In this document: positions 53,980-61,695 of the stretch, one piece after another | Layout of the letters: the number at the start of each line of letters is the position of its first letter | Position numbering within the stretch: the first letter of the stretch is position 1 | The notes under the pieces: generated by a model | Seen by the model: the letters and a program-made list of their open reading frames with translations, nothing else | Told to the model about the DNA's origin: nothing | Databases searched by the model: none | Assembly (NCBI RefSeq): GCF_029051685.1 | Contig: NZ_JAACFT010000004.1 | Coordinates: forward strand, 238,755 to 302,754 | Direction: 5' to 3' | DNA from: Bradyrhizobium sp. CSA207 | GTDB taxonomy: Bacteria > Pseudomonadota > Alphaproteobacteria > Rhizobiales > Xanthobacteraceae | Length of the DNA: 64,000 nt | Translations under genes and position numbers: made by a program

Positions 53980-54807
53980 TCAGGCACGTAAAACCTTGGC
54001 GGCACGGCGGTAATCGGTGGGCGCCATCCCGACATTGGCCGTGAAGAAGCGGGTGAATCCGCTCTGGGAGGAGAAGCCGAGATCGAAACCGATATCGGCG
54101 ATCGGCGCTTCGCTGGCGACGAGAGCTTCGAGCGCCTGTTCCATGATCAGCGTGTTGAGATAGAGATGCGGCGTGACGCCGGTCTGGGTGCGGAACAGCC
54201 GATAGAAATGTGGCCGCGAGAGGCCGGATTCCCGCGCGATCGTGTCGAGCTCCATCTCGGCGCCCGGACTTTCCGACATCAGCTTGATGCATTTGCGCAC
54301 GCGGAAGTCGGTGACGGCACCACTCGCGCGCGCCTCGCGTGCGATTCCGGCCTGTTGCCAACTTTCATCGTAGCAGATGTCGATCAGCCGCCGCAGCTCC
54401 CCGTCGAGGCTGGAAAGCGACGGTGCGCCGCACACGAGTGCCGCGGTTCGCCGGATATGCTTGTCGAGTGCGACCGTGCGCTTGAACTCAGTGCGGCCGA
54501 AGCGCAGCCGGTCGGCCCCGGGTGCATCGGGTGCGAACCACTCAGCATTGACGTAGAGCACGAAGAAGATCGCGCCGCCGTCGAGGTCGGACGGCAGGAA
54601 GTTGTGCGGCTCCCAGGGATTGACGGCGACGACGGAGCTTTCGGTCAGATCATAGTGCCCGTTGGAGACATCGATGCATGCCGACAGGCCACCGACATGG
54701 AAGATCAGATGACCTTCGCGGTGTGCATGCACGTTGAAAGGGCGGTTCAACTGATAGACTGTCGCCCGACCGAACCGGCCGTGAAAGACGGCGAGCGCCC
54801 GGCTCAT
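53980..54807 (-). CDS. AraC-family transcriptional regulator within the liv cluster
   Basis: A 275-residue regulator. The N-terminal half looks like a cupin sensor (NVHAHREGHLIFHVGG; NPWEPHNFLPSD). The C-terminal helix-turn-helix pair is at about residues 185-270: LDTIARESGLSRPHFYRLFRTQTG and APIADIGFDLGFSSQSGFTRFF. It sits between livK and livH on the same strand, with GGGAGGGG before its ATG. It probably controls this importer and the genes after it, responding to the imported or hydroxylated compound. Confidence 0.9.
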   Translation of the reverse strand: MSRALAVFHGRFGRATVYQLNRPFNVHAHREGHLIFHVGGLSACIDVSNGHYDLTESSVVAVNPWEPHNFLPSDLDGGAIFFVLYVNAEWFAPDAPGADRLRFGRTEFKRTVALDKHIRRTAALVCGAPSLSSLDGELRRLIDICYDESWQQAGIAREARASGAVTDFRVRKCIKLMSESPGAEMELDTIARESGLSRPHFYRLFRTQTGVTPHLYLNTLIMEQALEALVASEAPIADIGFDLGFSSQSGFTRFFTANVGMAPTDYRRAAKVLRA

Positions 54808-54930
54808 GCCTTCCCCTCCCGAGTGTTCTTTGCTTTTCAGTCAGCGTTCAACAACCGGGAAGAGATTGCAAGCGCACAGAACGCCCGCGTCAGCAAGTCG
54901 CTCCCCGGTTGCGAAAGATGGAGGGATGCG

Positions 54931-56181
54931 TCAGTATTTCTTACATTCCGGGACGTTGCGGCTGGGCAGTCCGATCTTGGCGAATACCGCCGGATCGTAG
55001 CCGAGCGTCTGGTTCACGTTCGGGATCACCTTCACGACCTTGCTGAACAGGGCGCCCTTGCCGTCATCGACCACTTCGGTGACGAAGTTGGTTCCGATCG
55101 CCTGGCGGTTGGCATCGAGCTTGATCTTGCCGTTGGGAGCGTCGATCTCGATCTTCGCCAGGGCAGCTTTGAACTTGGCCTGGTTGTTGGATAGGTCGCC
55201 GTTAACCTCGCGCAATGCCAGGATCAGCGCCATGGTCGAGTCATAATAATTGGTCGCGAGCAGCGACGGGCTCGGGAAGCGCTTATTGGGCGGGAAGGCG
55301 TCCTGATAGGCCTTGACGAACTTCTGCCAGCTCGGATCCTCCCAGGTATCGGCCTGGCCGCTCGCCGCGATGGTGCCGATCAAGGCGTTCTTGGCGTTGC
55401 CTTTGGATGACAGGATGGTCTGGTCGATCATGATGGAACCGCCCATCAGATGCGCCTTGCCGCCGGCCTGTTGGTACTGGTTGAGGAAGTTGACGGCGTC
55501 GGCACCACCGAGCCCCAGATAGATCGCATCGACATCGTCGGGCAGGGCCGCGATGACGGAAGCAAAATCCTTGGTGCCGAGCGGCACCCATTGCCGGTTG
55601 GTGACCTGTCCGCCGGCGCCGCAGAATTCGAGCACCAGGCCGAACACCTGGGTGTAGATGAAGGAGTAGTCCTCGCCGACGGTTGCGATCTTGCGATAGC
55701 CCTTGGTCTCATAGGCATATTTGCCGAGTCCCACCTGCCACTGCGCGCCGTCCATGTTGTAGCGGAAGAAGTTGGGGGCGGGATCGACATAGGTGGCTTC
55801 CTGGGCGCCGGAGGCCGCATTGATGAAGGTCAGCTCGGGGTGGGTTTTGGCAAAGTTCTTTACCGCGATGCCCTCGTCGCCGGAGAGCGGCGACAACAGG
55901 ATCTGCACCTTGTCCTGCTCGATCAGCTTCCGTACGGCGCGCACCGCGGAGTCCGGTGTCGCGTCGGTGGAGGCAACGATGAATTCAAGCTCCTTGTCGC
56001 CGACCTTCTTGCCGAGCACGTTGAGCGCGGTCTGATGACCGCGCATGCCGTCCTCGCCGAGCACCGTATAGGTGCCTTCGAGGGTCGCGGTGACACCCAC
56101 CCGGATTTTTTCCTGCGCGATTGCCGCGCCTGAAAGAAACAGACTGGTAAGCGCGATCAGTCCCACACTGCACTTTGACAT
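54931..56181 (-). CDS. Branched-chain amino acid-type ABC substrate-binding protein, LivK family
   Basis: A 416-residue periplasmic binding protein. A signal peptide is visible (MSKCSVGLIALTSLFLSGAAIAQ, cleavage after AQ). The mature start EKIRVGVTATLEGTYTVLGEDGMRG and the TPDSAVRAVRKLIEQDKVQILLSP segment are typical of the family. It is longer than classical LivK, as in receptors for aromatic or amide ligands. It is the first gene of the minus-strand run and has two inverted repeats close upstream. Confidence 0.92.
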   Translation of the reverse strand: MSKCSVGLIALTSLFLSGAAIAQEKIRVGVTATLEGTYTVLGEDGMRGHQTALNVLGKKVGDKELEFIVASTDATPDSAVRAVRKLIEQDKVQILLSPLSGDEGIAVKNFAKTHPELTFINAASGAQEATYVDPAPNFFRYNMDGAQWQVGLGKYAYETKGYRKIATVGEDYSFIYTQVFGLVLEFCGAGGQVTNRQWVPLGTKDFASVIAALPDDVDAIYLGLGGADAVNFLNQYQQAGGKAHLMGGSIMIDQTILSSKGNAKNALIGTIAASGQADTWEDPSWQKFVKAYQDAFPPNKRFPSPSLLATNYYDSTMALILALREVNGDLSNNQAKFKAALAKIEIDAPNGKIKLDANRQAIGTNFVTEVVDDGKGALFSKVVKVIPNVNQTLGYDPAVFAKIGLPSRNVPECKKY

Positions 56182-56194
56182 TGCACTCCTCCCT

Positions 56195-56209
56195 GTGACC
56201 CTGGGTCAC
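56195..56209. promoter_or_regulatory. 15-bp perfect palindrome upstream of livK
   Basis: GTGACCCTGGGTCAC: 7-bp arms around one central base, starting 14 nt upstream of the LivK-type ATG and next to its ribosome site. A dimeric repressor bound here would block translation initiation or elongation of the leader. An AraC-type regulator is encoded next to livK, but AraC sites are usually direct repeats, so another regulator is possible. Confidence 0.5.
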
Positions 56210-56217
56210 CGATCCGA

Positions 56218-56234
56218 ACGGGCGCGCCGCCCGT
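56218..56234. repeat. 17-nt hairpin upstream of livK
   Basis: Arms ACGGGC (56218-56223) and GCCCGT (56229-56234) with a 5-nt loop. It lies 8 nt beyond the palindrome at 56195-56209. It has no T-run on either strand. It could be part of the leader structure of the livK mRNA. Confidence 0.4.
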
Positions 56235-56501
56235 GGGTCGCAAAGGCGCCCGGCTTCTTGAGGGAAGGCTAACCGAAGAAGGATGCGGCGCACGCGTGGG
56301 CGCCTCGTCTGGTTTGACGGGCAGTCTCATTTTGAATGTTGCGGCGCGATTTCCTTCGCGGTGCAACAGATGGCCGTGCGGAGTACATTGCGGGGCGCCG
56401 ACCCACGAGTCCCGGAAGCGTCAAGAGGCAACGAGGCGGTCGACTTCAGGACCGATGCCGAGCGATGCGATCAGCCGGATGCGTGTCCGATGGTTCGAGC
56501 T

Positions 56502-58070
56502 TCAGCGGACGGTAGACGGACTGGTTCGCGGGAACGAAACGGCCGATGGAAACTCGCTTGCGAAGGCTCGAATCTTCAGTTGAACACGCGATCCGTCTAT
56601 CACCTCGAGTTGGCCGCAGCGGTTCAGGGTGTGCAACTTCCTGCCGGGCCACGCGGGTCCCGGTCCAAGAGCGTGGCGAACAATCTGTTTGAATGTCGTC
56701 GGCGACAGTTCGATGATCTCGGCCAGCCCGAGCGCAGCGCCGTAGCCGTCAGCACAATCCTGGACGGGCCGCCACAATCTTTCATTGATGGTGACGAAAT
56801 TTCCTGCGGGTCGCGCGCTTGCGCGGTCGATCAGGACAGGATTGCTGGCATGCGGCAGCCAGGGGCCTAACAGGCTCTTTGCATAGAAAATTGCCAGCGA
56901 ATCCGAATACCCGGCGGTTCCGTCGCGCCAGGCGGCAAACAGATAGTTCATTCCGTTGTGCCGCGTGATCGTGACGTCGGACAGCTCAATGCCTGAAAGG
57001 AGCGTCGCGTGTCGCTCCCACTTGTCCGGAAACCGTACGCATTTGTAGAGGGCCACGTCCCGATTTGTGGAGCTCTCCGGGATCATCCATAACTCGCCGT
57101 TGTCCTCGATCAGGAACGGATAGGACAGGTGCCAAGGCTCCTCCAGTACGGGTACGACCTCTCCGATGGGGCCCGTTTCATCGAACTCGATCGCCGAGAT
57201 GATCCCTTTTCCGACCCGGTGATCGAGATCCTCGAAGAAGACGAATGTCCTGCCCCGCCACCTGACCGGAAAGGGATCGGCGTAAAAGCGATGCCCTGGA
57301 TCTGCAAGGATGTTCCAGCCTGGCCCGGACAGATCTCCGGTATTCCAGACGCCTGCGCCCTGATTGAAGCGCCATCCGACTTGCCAATGCGGAGCATAGC
57401 AGCAGAGGCGATAGATCTCCTTGGCGATCGATGCTGCCAATCCGCGGACAACGTAGCCGGCGGGGTGCCGGCGGATGCTTTGCCCGGCGGAGCGTGCCAG
57501 TTCCGGCAAAATCCGCGGCCTTCCTGACAGGATCGCCGTTACCATGCTCAGGGTTCGTGCCATGACCGTATCGAGACCGCCGCTCAAGCCGACCGCGATT
57601 TCTCCGGAAGGATGGCCGCGGTCGAGAACCGAGCCATCACGCTCGTTGATGATTTCGATGACCGGCAGGTCGCCGGCGAGAATGGCCGCCAACGCAGCGT
57701 TCTCGCCGGCGGCTCCGTTGAACAACGGGCGGAGATGCAGCCGGGCGGAAGAGTTTGGATCGCTTGGGGCGCAGGTGAAATCGACAATCACATCAGCCGG
57801 GCCGGTGGGCGGCCGCGTGTCGTCCGGAACGATTTTCAGTTTGTCGGCGCCGCTGCGCTTGCCCCGATGCAAAACCAGGCGCTCGAGTTCGAACAGCGCA
57901 TCGAGACCGACGGGCCTTGCCTGCGCCGTTGCGGTCCACGCGATTTGAACCGGAACATCCCGGCCGTCGATCGACAACGCATCGCGGCACATCCACCGCC
58001 GCGCATGCTCACGTTCGCAGCGAAACTCGATGATCATCTCGAGATAATCTACTCCGGCGCCCGCGATCAA
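56502..58070 (-). CDS. GINT1-like glucosamine-inositolphosphorylceramide-transferase-type propeller protein
   Basis: A 522-residue protein. From about residue 265 to 510 it shows the five-blade pattern of the GINT1 N-terminal family: FYADPFPVRWRGRTFVFFED, EEPWHLSYPFLIED, GELWMIPESSTNRDVALYKC and GNFVTINERLWRPVQD. In bacteria these domains occur in exopolysaccharide and lipopolysaccharide loci. Residues 1-190 form a separate domain of unknown role with the LHLRPLFNGAAGENAALAAIL region. The ATG overlaps the glycosyltransferase stop (ATGA). It probably recognises or transfers a sugar; which one is unknown. Confidence 0.75.
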   Translation of the reverse strand: MIAGAGVDYLEMIIEFRCEREHARRWMCRDALSIDGRDVPVQIAWTATAQARPVGLDALFELERLVLHRGKRSGADKLKIVPDDTRPPTGPADVIVDFTCAPSDPNSSARLHLRPLFNGAAGENAALAAILAGDLPVIEIINERDGSVLDRGHPSGEIAVGLSGGLDTVMARTLSMVTAILSGRPRILPELARSAGQSIRRHPAGYVVRGLAASIAKEIYRLCCYAPHWQVGWRFNQGAGVWNTGDLSGPGWNILADPGHRFYADPFPVRWRGRTFVFFEDLDHRVGKGIISAIEFDETGPIGEVVPVLEEPWHLSYPFLIEDNGELWMIPESSTNRDVALYKCVRFPDKWERHATLLSGIELSDVTITRHNGMNYLFAAWRDGTAGYSDSLAIFYAKSLLGPWLPHASNPVLIDRASARPAGNFVTINERLWRPVQDCADGYGAALGLAEIIELSPTTFKQIVRHALGPGPAWPGRKLHTLNRCGQLEVIDGSRVQLKIRAFASEFPSAVSFPRTSPSTVR

Positions 58071-59215
58071 ATGATCTGGTCGAGGATTTGGACGTATTCC
58101 TCCACCATGGCATCTACCGAATAGCGTAGCTTCAGGCTTTTGGCGTTCTGTCGCAGTTCGTCGCTCAGGTTTTGGTCCGCCAGAATCGTGGATACGGCCG
58201 CCGACAGCTTCGCATGATCGGAGGCATCGACGAAGAGGGCTGTGGGTCTTCCTTCGAAAGACAGAACCTCGCGCAGGACGGGAAGATCGGTGACGACGGA
58301 AGGAACCCCGGCGCTTGCAGCTTCAACCGCGGCCAGGCCGAAGGTCTCGGCCTGGGTGGGAAACACAAACACATCCAGGCAGGCCAGAAAGTCCGCCATC
58401 CGGCGCGGCGGAATCTCGCCGACCAAATGCAATCTGTCGGATACTTTTAGCTCTTCCGCGAGCTGCCTCAGCCGTGCCTCGTCGGTTCCCTGGCCGGCCA
58501 GTGCAAGGTGCCAGGATGGTTCATCGGGCAAGAGACGTATCGCCAGGTCAAGCCGCTTGTGCGGGTGAAGCCTCGCGGCGCAGCCGAGCAGTATGCTGTC
58601 CTGCGGCAAATCGAATTGTCGTCGCGCAGTTTCCTTCGGCAGCGCGATCGATTTGTCGTCGAAGCCGTGCGCGACATGCGTCATGCGTGACCGGTAGGCC
58701 GACGGGTAGCGTGAGTACTCGCGCTGCATGTCCAGCGAGTTGAGCGTTATGTGGTCGAAGAAGCCGAGGCTGCCCATCGCGATGTCGGCTGCGCGGACCG
58801 GCCAGCTCATCGATAGTGCTGACGAAACCTGATTGGCGACAACAGGCGCGCGGCTGACGAGACGCGAGATCCCTCCGCCGATGACATTGCCGAAATGCTG
58901 GAAGGTCAGTACAGCGTCGGGCCTGACGGCCCTGATATTGTGGCCGAGTCTCCAGAGCATTCGCAGCAGGGCGAGCGGATCTCCGGGGCGGCTGGACGCG
59001 CAATAGAACGTATTCGGCGGCTCGTCGAAGGAGTCCGATTTGCGGAAGAAGAAAAGGTTTGAGACCTGATAGCCGCGTGCAGTCAGGCCGACACCAAGCA
59101 GTCTGGATATCTCCTGGGCTCCAGCGTTCTCGGCCTGGGTCTGCACGAGAAGAACGCGCGGCTTCGGCCTGCTGCTATCTGGTCGTGCGACGGACGGTGC
59201 GGTCGACGATCGCAT
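58067..59215 (-). CDS. Family-4 glycosyltransferase (GT-B fold)
   Basis: A glycosyltransferase of about 382 residues. The N-terminal Rossmann half begins RVLLVQTQAENAGAQEISRLL. The C-terminal half has GCAARLHPHKRLDLAI and the retaining-enzyme motif VFPTQAETFGLAAVEAASAG, in which the two glutamates bind the nucleotide sugar. The start is either ATG 59215 (GAGG upstream) or GTG 59257; I use the ATG. It would add one sugar to a lipid-linked exopolysaccharide intermediate in the cytoplasm. Confidence 0.88.
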   Translation of the reverse strand: MRSSTAPSVARPDSSRPKPRVLLVQTQAENAGAQEISRLLGVGLTARGYQVSNLFFFRKSDSFDEPPNTFYCASSRPGDPLALLRMLWRLGHNIRAVRPDAVLTFQHFGNVIGGGISRLVSRAPVVANQVSSALSMSWPVRAADIAMGSLGFFDHITLNSLDMQREYSRYPSAYRSRMTHVAHGFDDKSIALPKETARRQFDLPQDSILLGCAARLHPHKRLDLAIRLLPDEPSWHLALAGQGTDEARLRQLAEELKVSDRLHLVGEIPPRRMADFLACLDVFVFPTQAETFGLAAVEAASAGVPSVVTDLPVLREVLSFEGRPTALFVDASDHAKLSAAVSTILADQNLSDELRQNAKSLKLRYSVDAMVEEYVQILDQII

Positions 59216-59541
59216 CGTTGCCTCGCCCAATTCGGCGTTTGGCTGATAACGGAGCACGGATTCCTACCCGATGAGGGAATGGATTGTTGACCTTCTAGTA
59301 GCCATGGCTATCACGCCAAGCTCAAGCGGACATCGACAAGCGCACAACGGAGTTAATGCGTAGCCTGGGCGAACAGGTCACTTTCACAACGGAAATTCGT
59401 CGATTCCGGCGGGAATGCAGCGGTGCCGTTAACCAATCGGCCATGGCCATGCAGAAGGGGAGTAACCGCGGATTAACCATAGATATTTACGGTGGAGCAG
59501 GCCGCTGAACAGTGTTCGCCAGTTGAATCCGAGTAAAATCC
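59216..59541. other. Divergent promoter region of the exopolysaccharide genes
   Basis: About 326 nt between the glycosyltransferase (minus) and Wzc-like (plus) starts. It has two palindromes centred on CCATGG (59299-59310 and 59439-59448) and two TTAACC elements (59429-59436 and 59473-59480). No ORF with family similarity was found. The promoters of both transcripts should lie here. Confidence 0.6.
59299..59310. promoter_or_regulatory. 12-bp palindrome, candidate operator
   Basis: TAGCCATGGCTA is a perfect dyad. A second dyad with the same core, GGCCATGGCC, lies at 59439-59448. Shared CCATGG cores between divergent exopolysaccharide promoters suggest one dimeric regulator, but short palindromes also occur by chance. 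Confidence 0.35.
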
Positions 59542-61638
59542 ATGACGTTCGGTCGCCCAGCAGACCCGACAAGTTCCGGATCGACCGGTGTCTCCGCGTC
59601 GTGGCAGACTCGCGGTGCGTCGAACGGTGAAGCTGGTGGACCCGCCGCGCGCTATGGCGGTGCGCTCACAGCCGCGGGCGCGTTCTCCTTTCTTCGGAAC
59701 AACGCGCGCCGCATCCTGACGCTGGCTTTGGCGATCTTCGCCCTCGGCGTCGTCGTTGTATTGGTGATTCCAGTGCGATTTGCGGCGACCGCGCTGGTCG
59801 TTGTCGATCCCCGCGAGCAACGCGTCACTACGGAGCAGGACGTTCTGCCGGGTATAGGTCAGGATAGCGCCGCGCTGCAAAGCCTGGTTGAAGTCGCCAA
59901 GTCCGACGGCTTTCTCGAGCCGCTGATCGAGCAGCTCAAGGTTCGGGATGACGCGGACATTTCCGGGGGGCACACTGACCCCGCGCGCCTGCTCGAGCGA
60001 TTCCGCAACCGCCTCGACATTTCCCGTCGTGGGCTGACCTATGTCATCGCCATCCGGTTCACCTCGAACCGGCCGGAGCGGGCTGCCTATTATGCCAATG
60101 CCATTGCCGAGGCTTTCGTCGCCGGCCAGGGGCGTATCCGCACCGAGGCGACGGACGAAGCCGCCGATTGGCTCGGCGGCCGGCTGAAGACATTGAATGA
60201 CCGCTTGCGAGCCTCCGAGGATGCCGTTGCCGCATTCAAGGTCGAGCACCGGATCGTCAATGCTGGCAAGGACGCCACAACTCAGCAATTGCGCGTGACC
60301 GAGCTGTCGCAGCAAGTTGCTGCCGCGCGCGCCCGCACCGAAGAGGCGAAAGCCCGTTACGAGCAGGCGCAGCGCGATGTGAAGGCGAATGTCGAAGGAC
60401 CCGCTAAGCAGGATCTCCTGAGTGCCCTGCGGGCGCAGCGATCGGCGCTTAACGACCAAATTGCGCAAAAGCGCGCGGTGTTGGGCGATCGCCATCCCGA
60501 TCTCGTCATGTCGCACAGCCAGTTGAATGATCTCAACAGACAGATCGAGGTAGAACGGACGAAAGGTATCGAAACTGCAAAGTCGGAATACGAGGCGCAA
60601 CGCGACCAGCAGAGGGCGCTGGAGAATCAGATGAAAGCGGCTGAATCGCAGCTCCTGGTCGATGGTCAGGCTCTCGTCCGGCTACAGGAGCTGCAGCGCG
60701 ATGCCGAGGCCAACCGAAACATCTACGAACAATTTCTTTCACGGTCCAAGACCACGAATGAGCAGCGCCTTCTGCAGAGCTCTCAGACCAAGGTTGCTTC
60801 GGCTGCCATTCCGCCGCTTCGCTCCACCCTTCCGCCGCTGCCTTTGCTGCTTGCCGCTCTGGCGATTGGTTCGCTTCTGGCATCGACGGCGGCCGTGGCG
60901 GCTACGGGGCGGAGATCCAGCGAGTCCGTTCGGGAAACCCGCGGACCGGAGCCGGCTGCGCGCCAGCCCGAGCTATGGCCGCGCCCTCCCGTGTGGGCCC
61001 GTATCCCCGATCTGGCGCCTGGAGAGCTCGCCAGAAACGTCTGGCAGGGCGGGCTATCCGCGGCGACCGAACTTGATCTCAGTCCTCATCTGCGTCCGCT
61101 CGTCGAGAGGCTGGAAATGTTGCCAGGACCTCAGGGCAAGGTCGTTCTTGTCATGTCAGTAGGGAAGAAGGCCGGCGGCAACACCGTCGCGCGTTCGCTG
61201 AACCGGTGGGCTTTGAGCACGGGAAAACTGAGCGTCCTGATCCAGGTGCAGCCCGATCTCGGCGGTGCCGGCACCGCAGGGGCCAACGGGCACGTTGCCG
61301 GCGCCACCATGGCCGGTTTTCGCAGCGTGGACATGCTTCTCGGCGCGGGCCGGAGGCCAGAGTCGTTGTCTGCGGACGATATTCGTTCGGAGTTCGATCT
61401 GATCGTCGTCCATGCGACGTCCCTTGCTTTCCAACCCGAGGCGGCGGCTCTGGCGGCTTACGCCGATCTAATTCTGCTGGTGGTTCGTGAAGGTGCTGTC
61501 GATTCACCAGCCATGCGCAGAGCGACGGCTGCGATATCGAGATTTGGCGGTGTGCCGACCGGACTCGTGGTCAATCGCGCATCGCCCAATGCGGCGGACT
61601 CTTATCCTGAGGGCGAGGCCTTGGGCTTGGCTGGTTGA
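59542..61638 (+). CDS. Wzz/Wzc-like exopolysaccharide transport protein with degenerate BY-kinase domain
   Basis: A 698-residue polysaccharide co-polymerase. After a Ser/Gly-rich tail, one membrane span (about 57-77) is followed by a periplasmic Wzz domain with long coiled coil (about 80-430) and a second span (about 437-462). The cytoplasmic C-terminal domain resembles a BY kinase but is degenerate. The Walker A position reads VGKKAGGNT (residues 540-548), lacking GK[ST], the Walker B aspartate cluster is DLIVVHATS (619-627), and there is no C-terminal tyrosine cluster. It probably sets chain length without kinase activity. Confidence 0.85.
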   Translation: MTFGRPADPTSSGSTGVSASWQTRGASNGEAGGPAARYGGALTAAGAFSFLRNNARRILTLALAIFALGVVVVLVIPVRFAATALVVVDPREQRVTTEQDVLPGIGQDSAALQSLVEVAKSDGFLEPLIEQLKVRDDADISGGHTDPARLLERFRNRLDISRRGLTYVIAIRFTSNRPERAAYYANAIAEAFVAGQGRIRTEATDEAADWLGGRLKTLNDRLRASEDAVAAFKVEHRIVNAGKDATTQQLRVTELSQQVAAARARTEEAKARYEQAQRDVKANVEGPAKQDLLSALRAQRSALNDQIAQKRAVLGDRHPDLVMSHSQLNDLNRQIEVERTKGIETAKSEYEAQRDQQRALENQMKAAESQLLVDGQALVRLQELQRDAEANRNIYEQFLSRSKTTNEQRLLQSSQTKVASAAIPPLRSTLPPLPLLLAALAIGSLLASTAAVAATGRRSSESVRETRGPEPAARQPELWPRPPVWARIPDLAPGELARNVWQGGLSAATELDLSPHLRPLVERLEMLPGPQGKVVLVMSVGKKAGGNTVARSLNRWALSTGKLSVLIQVQPDLGGAGTAGANGHVAGATMAGFRSVDMLLGAGRRPESLSADDIRSEFDLIVVHATSLAFQPEAAALAAYADLILLVVREGAVDSPAMRRATAAISRFGGVPTGLVVNRASPNAADSYPEGEALGLAG

Positions 61639-61647
61639 CCCTCGTTC

Positions 61648-61675
61648 GGCAACGTGATGCCGAGGCGCCGTTGCC
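61648..61675. terminator. Hairpin between convergent wzc-like and wzx-like genes
   Basis: Arms GGCAACG (61648-61654) and CGTTGCC (61669-61675) are perfectly complementary, with a 14-nt loop, placed in the 57-nt gap between convergent stops. No T-run follows on either strand, so termination strength is doubtful. Confidence 0.4.
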
Positions 61676-61695
61676 CTGGAATCGAGGCCGCGTCC

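Larger units (their letters stand above)
56182..56501. other. 320-nt intergenic region upstream of the LivK-type gene
   Basis: It contains the ribosome site GGAGGAGTGCA just before the livK ATG and two inverted repeats (56195-56209 and 56218-56234). On the left it probably holds the promoter of the long liv-hydroxylase run. On the right it follows the stop of the GINT1-like gene without a clear terminator. No coding sequence is recognised. Confidence 0.6.
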
